64,000 nucleotides of DNA. It comes from Terriglobales bacterium (GTDB taxonomy: Bacteria > Acidobacteriota > Terriglobia > Terriglobales > Acidobacteriaceae). This document shows, piece by piece, positions 45,868-52,921 of this stretch (position 1 is its first letter; the number at the start of each line of letters is the position of its first letter). Made by a program: the position numbers and the translations under genes. The notes under the pieces are model-generated. The model was not told where the DNA came from. It did not search any database and was given only the letters and a program-made list of their open reading frames with translations. The stretch is taken from assembly GCA_035651995.1 (NCBI GenBank), contig DASRER010000039.1, forward strand, positions 62,001 to 126,000, read 5' to 3'.

Positions 45868-46153
45868 TCGTCCCGATCCGTCGCTCCCGCTGCTTCCGGC
45901 GGGAAGGATACCTTAGGGATGAGCCAGGGATGGGCCCTCGCCGGCCGGCTGCCCGCGCACACCGCACGGGCAGCAACTCTGAATATGCATTATCTGCTCC
46001 GTAAACGGCTGCACGGGCACCCTGGGCCTGTTTCCAAGGTCTCTCGGCGGGGAAACCCCCCGTTAGTTACCAATCTCTAACTACGGAATGGCGGCGCCTG
46101 TTCCCAGGGGCCGGCCAAGGCCCCACGGGCAGCAAACGTTCGGAGGAGATCGA
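45868..46153. other. Divergent spacer between tadA and the DUF5818-like gene
   Basis: About 285 bp without a gene. It includes a GC-rich inverted stretch CGGGG-aaa-CCCC near 46048-46062 followed by TTAGTTACCAATCTCTAA. No clear -35/-10 pair or repeat array was recognised. Confidence 0.3.
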
Positions 46154-47161
46154 ATGAAACGAGCGATATTGTTGGCTTCGATACTGCTGCTGGCGTCGGC
46201 GGTAGCGCTAACGCAGCAGCCCACGAGTCCGGGCACGACGCCGGACCAGACACAGTCCCAGCAACCTGGTAGTCAGCAGCCGTCGGCTGCGGGAACGCCT
46301 GCGCAGGGTGCGCAGACGATCCAGGGCTGCCTCAGCGGCTCCAGCGGCAATTACACCATCACCGATAAAGCAACCGGCACGACCTACAAACTCTCCGGCA
46401 GCGACGATCAGCTGAAGGCGCATGTCGGCCATCAGGTCGCCATCAGCGGCAGCCTGAGCGGCGCCGGCGCAACCGGCACCGAGACCCAGCCCAGCAGCAC
46501 CGGTCCGGAAAAGACCATCACCGTGCAGTCGGTGCAGATGATCTCGGAGACCTGCAGCGGCGCCGGCTCCAATCCGCAGAGCGACATGAGCGCTGCGGCA
46601 GGCGCGGCAACTGGTGCGGCCGCCGGCGCTGCCACCGGCGCAATGACCGGCGGCAGCGAGGCCGCCAACCAGGCGTCGAGCGCAGCGTCGCAATCGGCGC
46701 AGCAGGCCACGCAGCCGGCAACGGGCGCCGCGCCCGACCAGACGGCTGCTGGACAGACGCCAACTGCGCCGGGCAGCACGACCGGCACAACCGCTGCTCC
46801 CGACACGACTGGCCAGGCGGCCACATCGCAGCCGGGCGGCACCGCGGCCACGGCGCCCTCGACCACCACCGCGCCCGATACCAGCATGAGCGCGCAGTCG
46901 CAGACTCCACCGTCAACCACGCAACCGAGCACGACTGCTCCTGACCAGACTGCGCAGCCGAGCACGACGGCCCCCGATCAGACTTCGAGCCAGACGGCCC
47001 CAAGCCAGACCGAGCCTTCCGCCTCGCAAGCCACGCCTGCCCAGGGCGCAGCCGGCCAGAAGGCAAATGGCCTGCCTCAGACGGCCAGCCCGCTTCCGCT
47101 GTTGGGGCTGCTCGGCCTGGGCTCGGTGGCCACTGGCCTGATCGCGCGCTTCCGCAAGTAG
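46154..47161 (+). CDS. Secreted DUF5818-like protein with Thr/Pro/Ala/Gln-rich stalk and LPXTG-like C-terminus
   Basis: 335 residues. GGAGGAGA precedes ATG 46154. Signal peptide (LLASILLLASAVALTQ); short Q/P-rich linker; a small beta-domain, IQGCLSGSSGNYTITDKATGTTYKLSGS...HVGHQVAISG (about 56-100), which looks like DUF5818; then about 170 residues of low-complexity A/T/P/Q/S sequence with PSTTAPDQT repeats. The extreme C-terminus is LPQTASPLPLLGLLGLGS, more hydrophobic residues and a basic ARFRK tail. That tripartite end (LPxTx, hydrophobic helix, basic tail) has sortase/exosortase-substrate design. It is probably tethered to the membrane or cell surface. No sortase is in the window. Confidence 0.75.
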   Translation: MKRAILLASILLLASAVALTQQPTSPGTTPDQTQSQQPGSQQPSAAGTPAQGAQTIQGCLSGSSGNYTITDKATGTTYKLSGSDDQLKAHVGHQVAISGSLSGAGATGTETQPSSTGPEKTITVQSVQMISETCSGAGSNPQSDMSAAAGAATGAAAGAATGAMTGGSEAANQASSAASQSAQQATQPATGAAPDQTAAGQTPTAPGSTTGTTAAPDTTGQAATSQPGGTAATAPSTTTAPDTSMSAQSQTPPSTTQPSTTAPDQTAQPSTTAPDQTSSQTAPSQTEPSASQATPAQGAAGQKANGLPQTASPLPLLGLLGLGSVATGLIARFRK

Positions 47162-47563
47162 CGCGGCGCGCACGCTGAGCGACTGTCGGTTGGAACGCAG
47201 GCGGGGCCCGCCCTGGAGATGTGCGGGCCCGCATGCGCGAATCCTGCGGCGGTCGCTTTTGTTTTGTGGGGGAAACTGCTCGCGAAGGCCTTTTCCTCGC
47301 CGCCCCGGTGTACCGGGCAATGATCGCCCAATCCTGTTCCCATCTACTGGCAAGGTTGACAGCTCCCCGGGGGGCACCGCCAGAGGGCCCCACAAGGTCC
47401 TGTCCCCCTGTGCAAAACCCCTTAACAACTTCCTTAACTAATTCATTGCTGCCGTAACCCGGCTTAGGTTACAGTGCGCTTAAGCTATTCCGTTCCGACA
47501 GGTTGCAGACTTGTACGTGGCGCGGAACGGGTGTGGCGCGCGCGATGTTGCGGAGGCGTGACC
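47162..47563. other. Long leader upstream of the bactofilin gene
   Basis: About 400 bp without a gene. It has one TTGACA (47356-47361) lacking a matching -10. A lower-GC stretch at 47410-47490 contains repeated CTTAA blocks (CCTTAACAAC, CCTTAACTAA, GCTTAAGCT) and the interrupted palindrome GTAACC-CGGCTTA-GGTTAC, 47455-47473. Function unknown. Confidence 0.35.
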
Positions 47564-48214
47564 ATGTGGAGAACTCGGAAGGAAGATGAGCGGCCCGCGC
47601 CGCCGGCAACTCCGGCGCCCGCACCTGCCGCCGCTCCCGTTGTCCCCGCAAAAGTAGTTCCCGCCAAGGAGGCTGCGCCAATGGATCCGGTAAAAAATGA
47701 TAACTACCGTCCCGAGATGGCCCACATCGGAAAATCGGTGCTGGTGAAAGGCGAACTGTCGGGCAGTGAAGATCTGTATCTCGACGGCGAAGTCGAAGGC
47801 AGCATCGAGCTGCGCGGACACAGCCTCATCATCGGTCCGCACGGGCGCGTGCGCGCCAACATTCACGCGCGCGACATCGTCGTGCACGGCAAGGTCGAAG
47901 GGAACGTGCGCGGCACCGATCGCGTGGAGTTGAAAAAGAGCGCGATCCTGATGGGTGACATTTCCACGCAGCGCATCCTCATCGAAGACGGCGCTTACTT
48001 CAAGGGCGGCATCGAGACGCAGAAGGGTGACGCCAAGGCCGATGGCGCCAAGCCCGAAGCGAAGGCTGCGTCGGCGAGCACTTCGTCGTCGAGCGCGTCG
48101 CCGGCCGTGGCGTCATACAGCAGCCAGGGCGCAAGCGCGAGCACGGCGACGGCGCACGCCTCATCGCCCACGGCGCAGAATGTTCATCCGTCGCTGTTGG
48201 AGAAAAAGTATTAG
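47564..48214 (+). CDS. Bactofilin
   Basis: 216 residues. Bactofilins self-assemble into beta-helical filaments that scaffold cell-shape, chemosensory or peptidoglycan enzymes at the inner membrane. The core at about 48-145 shows the regular six-residue beta-helix turns: IGKSVLVKGELSGSEDLYLDGEVEGSIELRG, LIIGPHGRVRANIHARDIVVHGKVEGNVRGTDRVELKKSAILMGDI. It is flanked by a Pro/Ala-rich N-terminal arm and a Ser/Ala-rich C-terminal arm, as usual. GGAGG lies 8 nt before ATG 47564. No M23 peptidase gene, a common partner, is adjacent. Confidence 0.92.
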   Translation: MWRTRKEDERPAPPATPAPAPAAAPVVPAKVVPAKEAAPMDPVKNDNYRPEMAHIGKSVLVKGELSGSEDLYLDGEVEGSIELRGHSLIIGPHGRVRANIHARDIVVHGKVEGNVRGTDRVELKKSAILMGDISTQRILIEDGAYFKGGIETQKGDAKADGAKPEAKAASASTSSSSASPAVASYSSQGASASTATAHASSPTAQNVHPSLLEKKY

Positions 48215-48270
48215 GAACGCGGCGCTCTGCCGGGCGCCACTTCGTCCAGGGCCCTTAAAGGTTTAGTTGA

Positions 48271-48981
48271 ATGAGTTCCGTTACCAGTAACATTTTTCGG
48301 CTCTTTCGTGGTGACGCCAGCCCGTCGCCGGCGGCCCTGGCGGCCCAGCCTGCCGTCAGCGAACGCATCCCGCGGCGCTCCTCCGGGTTCGCCGAATTTG
48401 CCCGCGCCATCGCCGGTCGCGACAGCCTGTGCGTGCTCGATCTCGGGCCCACGTCGCCGGCCAACATCACCCACCTCACCGGCCTCGGACACCGCTCCTA
48501 CAACGAAGACGTGCTGCTCGCCTCGTTCGATTCCAGCCTGGCGATGACGTCGCCCGAGGGCAAGCCGACGCTGAACGCGCAGAAATTTCTGGCCGACAAT
48601 CTTGCCTACGAGCGCGAGCTGTTCGACGCCGTCCTGCTCTGGGACATGCCCGACTATCTGCACGAGTCGTTGGTCAAGCCCGTAGTCGAGCGCCTGCATT
48701 ACGTCATGAAGCCGGGCGGCGTGCTGCTCGCCTTCTTCCACACGCGCGACGCCGGTCCTGACGCGCCGTTCTACCGCTACCATATCGCGCCCAAAGACGG
48801 CCTGAGCCTTCAGCCGGTTTGGAAGCCTATGGACGGCCTCGCCAACGGGCGCCGCACGCCTATGTTCCGCCTGCAACGCGTCTTCAACAACCGGCACATC
48901 GAAAACCTGTTCCGCGACTTCGGCTCGCTGAAGTTCTTCCTCGCCCGCGACAACGTGAGGGAAGTGCTGGTGGTTCGCTGA
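48271..48981 (+). CDS. Methyltransferase-like protein
   Basis: 236 residues with a class I methyltransferase-like core: SLCVLDLGPTSPANITHLTGLGHRSYNEDVLL (motif I with GPTSPANI in place of the usual glycine-rich GxGxG), FDAVLLWDMPDYLHESLVKPVVERLHYVMKPGGVLLAFFHT (motifs II-IV; PGG loop present). The degenerate SAM loop makes catalytic activity doubtful; it may be a binding-only or diverged enzyme. Starts 56 bp after bactofilin on the same strand, so they are probably co-transcribed. Confidence 0.7.
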   Translation: MSSVTSNIFRLFRGDASPSPAALAAQPAVSERIPRRSSGFAEFARAIAGRDSLCVLDLGPTSPANITHLTGLGHRSYNEDVLLASFDSSLAMTSPEGKPTLNAQKFLADNLAYERELFDAVLLWDMPDYLHESLVKPVVERLHYVMKPGGVLLAFFHTRDAGPDAPFYRYHIAPKDGLSLQPVWKPMDGLANGRRTPMFRLQRVFNNRHIENLFRDFGSLKFFLARDNVREVLVVR

Positions 48982-49004
48982 TATCGTCCGCTATCAGTAC
49001 AATC

Positions 49005-49045
49005 TAGTGTCCTTGGTGCGCCCTTCGAGTCCTTTGGGTGAAGGG
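49005..49045. repeat. Short tandem repeat, GTCCTTGGTGCG type
   Basis: GTGTCCTTGGTGCGCC, CTTCGAGTCCTTTGGG and TGAAGGGTC: units of the TCCTTCGTG family in the convergent gap between the methyltransferase-like and flavoprotein genes. Confidence 0.5.
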
Positions 49046-49061
49046 TCTTGACTTCCATCGT

Positions 49062-50144
49062 TCACAGCCGCGCCCTCGTCCTGCGCAGCATCGCCTCCGC
49101 CACTCCCGGCAAGCGCAGCGCTTTCACCACCGGCGCGCGCAGGGGAGGGGGCATTTCCAGCAGCCGCCGCAGCCGCCGCGCGTTGCGAAACGCCGGCGCA
49201 AACCGCCGCCGATACTCGCGCGCGTAGCGCTCCGCGCCTCCTTCAATGCAACATCCGCCTGCCAGCGCACCCGACGCGAGCGCGATTGCAATTCCGTCAC
49301 CCACAAACGGATCAATGAATCCCGCCGCGTCGCCGGCGAGCAGGACGCCGTTTTCGTCCACCGGCCGCGGCGTGCCGAAAAGGAGCGGCGATGTCGTCAC
49401 CGGCCCCATCACGGGCTGCCAGTCGCGCGCCGCAGCGGCCAATGCCGGATGCAGCGCCAAGGCCTGTGCAAGCGACGCGGCCGCACTCGCATCCACCAGG
49501 GCGCACGCGTTCAACAGGACACCGATGCCATCGGGCGACAGCACCGGCTGCACGCCGCAGTAACCTCCGCGAAAAACGTAGAGCGTGGTTGTGCCTGCAA
49601 AGTCGGCGATGTTTGGCGCCCGAAAATGCGCTTTCAGACCCAAGAGCCGCGCCTTGCTGCTCCGCGCGCTCACGCCCGAAACCCGCGACCAGCGCCCGCT
49701 GGCGTTGATCACCGCCGTGGCAGAGAATTCTCCAGCGCTTGCCGCTACGCGGAACCGGCGCCCATCGGGCGCGACGCGTTGCACCTCCACCTGCTGCCGC
49801 GCATCCGCACCCGCGCGCGCTGCAGCATCCCACAGCAGCGCATCCAGCTGATACCGCGAAACGCTCAGCGCCGGCGGCCGAACCGGCGCCTCCAGCACAT
49901 CGCGAGCGAAGACGACCCTTGCCCGCTCAATCCTCGGAGCCGCCTGCAACGCGTCTTCGCTCCCCAGCAATCCACGCAGAATGTTCAACGACTCCGGCGA
50001 CACAAACTCGCCGCACACCTTGTGGCGAGGCAGCCCTCCGCGCTCGAGCAGGAGAACGCGCGCGCCATCGCGGGCGGCAGTGATCGCGGCGCTCGATCCC
50101 GCCGGCCCTCCGCCGGCCACGATCACGTCGAAGCGCTCGCTCAT
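49062..50144 (-). CDS. Geranylgeranyl-reductase-like FAD-dependent oxidoreductase (second copy)
   Basis: 360 residues. FAD motif VIVAGGGPAGSSAAITAARDG at the N-terminus, HKVCGEFVSPESL at about 40-55 (the KVCGE loop typical of GGR-type enzymes), INASGRW near 150, and the second FAD motif LLAGDAAGFIDPFVGDGIAIALASG near 275. It likely oxidises or reduces a lipid or polyketide-derived metabolite; substrate unknown. The start ATG at 50144 overlaps the stop of the upstream methyltransferase (ATGA), so the pair is co-translated. The same MT+GGR pairing occurs at 10.5-12.9 kb with an unrelated methyltransferase type. Confidence 0.85.
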   Translation of the reverse strand: MSERFDVIVAGGGPAGSSAAITAARDGARVLLLERGGLPRHKVCGEFVSPESLNILRGLLGSEDALQAAPRIERARVVFARDVLEAPVRPPALSVSRYQLDALLWDAAARAGADARQQVEVQRVAPDGRRFRVAASAGEFSATAVINASGRWSRVSGVSARSSKARLLGLKAHFRAPNIADFAGTTTLYVFRGGYCGVQPVLSPDGIGVLLNACALVDASAAASLAQALALHPALAAAARDWQPVMGPVTTSPLLFGTPRPVDENGVLLAGDAAGFIDPFVGDGIAIALASGALAGGCCIEGGAERYAREYRRRFAPAFRNARRLRRLLEMPPPLRAPVVKALRLPGVAEAMLRRTRARL

Positions 50145-50842
50145 CTTTGCTCGCGCTCCGAAGGCGGCGCGATCGCCGGCCACTTCTTCCATGCGACCAC
50201 ACCCATGCGAAACGGCCAGGCGCGGGCAATCTCAACCCGCGCGGCCGGTGTGTTCCCGAGCATCGCGCGCACTTCATCCATCGTGTACGCCCGCCGCACC
50301 GAGGCCGGGCCGTCATGTCGCGTGAGCCGGCTGCGATACAGCGGCATGCCGGCGTACACCAGCGCCAGATGCGCCCAGCTTCGCCGTAGATCGTTGATCA
50401 GCACCGCCACGCGCGCCACGCGCAGCGCCTCGCGCACGAACCTGACCACCTCACCCGGCTCCAGGTGATGGACGAACAGGGAACAGCTCACCACGTCGAA
50501 GCTGAAGTCGGAAAACGGAAGGGCCATCGCGTCGGCCACCACAGCGTTGGCCGGCTCCGGCAGATGGGTCTCCGCGCGGTCGCTGATGGTCACGCGCAAC
50601 TTCAACCGGCCGCGAATCGCGGCCGCAACCGCCAGCGGGACGTCGCCCGACCCGGAAGCCACGTCGAGCATGCTGAGCGAGCGCGCGCCCGTCGCCCGCG
50701 CCACGCGCTCCACCAGCCGTCGCATCGTTCGCGTCCCGCCAAAGTATTTGTTGATCCAGCGCAGATCGGCCAGCGACGCGGCCACTTCGGCGGGCGTACC
50801 GGCGTCGCTATCGAGCAGTTCGGGCGTGACGGAGCGGCGCAT
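50141..50842 (-). CDS. SAM-dependent methyltransferase (UbiE-like)
   Basis: 233 residues. N-terminal LADLRWINKYFGGTRTMRRLVERVAR, motif I SMLDVASGSGDVPLAVAAAI (about 56-75), acidic motif II region ISDRAETHL, DAMALPFSDFSFDVVSCSLFVHHL (motif post-I/II) and REALRVARVAVLINDL. Similar methyltransferases are found beside type III polyketide synthases with a flavoprotein partner; no such synthase is present here. The stop overlaps the flavoprotein start by 4 bp. The upstream ABC exporter gene is 115 bp away, separated by a large inverted repeat. Confidence 0.85.
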   Translation of the reverse strand: MRRSVTPELLDSDAGTPAEVAASLADLRWINKYFGGTRTMRRLVERVARATGARSLSMLDVASGSGDVPLAVAAAIRGRLKLRVTISDRAETHLPEPANAVVADAMALPFSDFSFDVVSCSLFVHHLEPGEVVRFVREALRVARVAVLINDLRRSWAHLALVYAGMPLYRSRLTRHDGPASVRRAYTMDEVRAMLGNTPAARVEIARAWPFRMGVVAWKKWPAIAPPSEREQR

Positions 50843-50848
50843 GGGAGC

Positions 50849-50957
50849 ACTCAGCAGTCAGCACTCAGCATTCAGCCCCTGCGTATTCGTGCTCAAGGGC
50901 TCGCAAGCAACACCACGAGCATACAAGGGCTGAATGCTGACTGCTGAGCGCTGATTG
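50849..50957. repeat. Inverted array of CAGCACTCAGCATTCAGC-type short repeats
   Basis: Left arm (50849-50878) has units CTCAGCAGTCAG, CACTCAGCA and TTCAGCCC. Right arm (50928-50957) has GGGCTGAATGCTGA, CTGCTGAG and CGCTGATT, i.e. the reverse complement type. Fourteen terminal bases (TCAGCATTCAGCCC and its complement) pair perfectly. It fills the entire gap between the ABC exporter stop and the methyltransferase start and could fold into a long hairpin in a read-through transcript. Confidence 0.75.
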
Positions 50958-52745
50958 CTAAACTTCCGCCAGCTCTTCTTCGAGCAGCTGCTTGTTGTAC
51001 AGGTCGGTGTAGTAGCCGTTGCGGGCGATGAGCTGCTCGTGCGTGCCCAACTCCACGATGCGGCCGCCGTGCAGCACGGCGATCTGGTCGGCGTTGCGCA
51101 CGGTCGAGACGCGGTGCGAGATGAAGATGGTCGTCCGCCCTCGCATGATCTCGCGCAAGTGGTTCAGGATTTTCTCTTCCGTGTAGGTATCCACGCTGGA
51201 AAGCGCGTCATCGAGGACGAGAATTCGCGGGTTGCGGATGAGAGCGCGCGCAATCGCCGTCCGCTGCTTCTGGCCGCCGCTCAGGGTGATACCGCGCTCG
51301 CCCACCATCGTCTTGTACTGCTCGGGAAAGCCCTCGATGTCAGACGCAATGCTGGCGCCCTCGGCGGCGCGCCGCACCTCGTCGTCGCTGGCCTCCGCCG
51401 CGCCGAATGCGATGTTGTCGCGCACCGTGTCGCTGAACAGGAACGTCTCCTGCGGCACAAATCCAATGTTCCGTCGCAACGTCTCCAGTTTGTAGTCCGT
51501 GATCGGCCTGCCGTCGATCAGCACGCTTCCAGGCGGTGCGTCGTATACACGCGGAATCAGATTCACCAGCGTAGATTTTCCAGAGCCCGTGGGTCCCACA
51601 ATGGCCAGGCTTGTCCCCGCCGGGATCGCCAAATTGACGTCGTGCAACACCTCCACCGGCCCCGACGTTTTCGCGTTGCCGTTGCCGGCCGCGTTCACCT
51701 GCGGTGCGCCGCTGTAGGCGAAACTCAGGTTGCGGAACTCGATCCGGCCTTCGATCGGCAGCTCCTGCGCCCCGGGCGCATCGGTCACCTCCGGCTGCTC
51801 GCGCATGATCTGGTCAATGCGTCCCAGTGACGCCGTGCCGCGCTGGAAAATATTGATCACCCAACCCAGCGCGATCACCGGCCAGGTGAGCTGCACCATG
51901 TACACCATGTACGCCACGAACTTGCCTGGCGTGATGTGCCCAAGCAGCACTTCGCGCCCGCCCATCCACAGCACCACCACCATCGCAGTGCCCAGAAGCA
52001 GTTCGAGCGTCGGCCACAGCATGCCCATCAGCCGGGCCAGCGGCAGGCTGCGCTGAATGTACTCGTCGTTCGCCGCCTCGAACCTGGCGATCTCGGGCGC
52101 CTCCTGCGCGTAGGCGCGAATCACGCGCACGCCGCTGAAGTTCTCCTGCGTATGCGCCGAGATTTCGCTGAACATCGCCTGGATGCGCTCGAAGCGCTGG
52201 TGAATCTGCGTGCCGAAGTACTGGATCACGATGCTGGCGATCGGCAGCGGCAGGAAGGCGTAGAGCGTGAGCTTGGGGCTGATCGCCACCATGAACACGA
52301 GCGCGCCCACGGTGAACACAATGGTGTTGGCGGTGTACATGATCGCCGGGCCGAGCAGCATGCGGACGGCGTTCAGGTCGTTGGTCGCGCGCGCCATGAT
52401 GTCGCCGGTGCGCGTGCGCTGATAAAACGAATAAGACAATTGCTCCAGGCGCCGGAACAGGTCGTTGCGCAGGTCGAACTCCACCTCGCGCGAGATGCCG
52501 ATCACAACCCACCGCGTCAGGAACTGGAAGATGCCCTTCGCCGCCGCCAGCGCGATCAGCAGCAGGGAATAGGTGACGATCTTCTGCTGCGTGATGCCCG
52601 ACGTCAGGTCGTCCACCGCCCGCCGGATGACCTGCGGAAACAGGATCCATATCCCGTTCATCAGCAGCACCGACACGCCGCCCAGAACGTATCCCCAGAT
52701 GTATTTGCGGAAGTAAGGCGCGAGTGGCTTCAGGCTCTTGAACAT
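50958..52745 (-). CDS. MsbA-like ABC exporter (fused permease and ATPase)
   Basis: 595 residues, one half-transporter expected to homodimerise in the inner membrane. Six membrane helices lie within residues 20-310; the ATPase domain has Walker A GPTGSGKST (about 395), Q-loop FVPQETFLF, signature LSGGQKQR, Walker B ILVLDDALSSVD and switch His ISHRVST. An Asn/Gly-rich insertion (SGAPQVNAAGNGNAKTSG) interrupts the start of the ATPase. A lipid, lipid A or drug could be exported; location next to LptFG favours a lipid/LPS role (inference). Confidence 0.9.
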   Translation of the reverse strand: MFKSLKPLAPYFRKYIWGYVLGGVSVLLMNGIWILFPQVIRRAVDDLTSGITQQKIVTYSLLLIALAAAKGIFQFLTRWVVIGISREVEFDLRNDLFRRLEQLSYSFYQRTRTGDIMARATNDLNAVRMLLGPAIMYTANTIVFTVGALVFMVAISPKLTLYAFLPLPIASIVIQYFGTQIHQRFERIQAMFSEISAHTQENFSGVRVIRAYAQEAPEIARFEAANDEYIQRSLPLARLMGMLWPTLELLLGTAMVVVLWMGGREVLLGHITPGKFVAYMVYMVQLTWPVIALGWVINIFQRGTASLGRIDQIMREQPEVTDAPGAQELPIEGRIEFRNLSFAYSGAPQVNAAGNGNAKTSGPVEVLHDVNLAIPAGTSLAIVGPTGSGKSTLVNLIPRVYDAPPGSVLIDGRPITDYKLETLRRNIGFVPQETFLFSDTVRDNIAFGAAEASDDEVRRAAEGASIASDIEGFPEQYKTMVGERGITLSGGQKQRTAIARALIRNPRILVLDDALSSVDTYTEEKILNHLREIMRGRTTIFISHRVSTVRNADQIAVLHGGRIVELGTHEQLIARNGYYTDLYNKQLLEEELAEV

Positions 52746-52748
52746 CGG

Positions 52749-52788
52749 ATCAGTTGTCAGTTGCCGGTTGTCAGTCGCCGGTTCTGAA
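52749..52788. repeat. Short tandem repeat, (G)TTGTCAGTTGCCGG type
   Basis: CAGTTGTCAGTTGCCGG and TTGTCAGTCGCCGG are two near-identical 14-nt units, followed by TTCTGAAC. It lies immediately upstream of the ABC exporter start. Confidence 0.65.
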
Positions 52789-52841
52789 CTTTGGATGATT
52801 TTAGCAATTGGCGGGATTCGAGTCTGTTTGCGGTTGCCGAT

Positions 52842-52917
52842 GCGCCTTCGTGGCCTGCGTGCCCTTTGTGTTTTGCTCTCGCCTTCGACTTTACGTGAAA
52901 CTCGAAGCGCGAAACGT
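52842..52917. repeat. Two adjoining short-repeat types upstream of the ABC exporter
   Basis: GCCTTCGTGGCC, TGCGTGCCC and TTTGTGTTTTGC (TCCTTCGTG family) are followed by GTGAAACTCGAAGCGCGAAAC (GAAACTCGAAACGC family, see 63124). Two repeat types abut in one gap, ending 4 bp from the lptFG stop codon. Confidence 0.6.
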
Positions 52918-52921
52918 CTTC

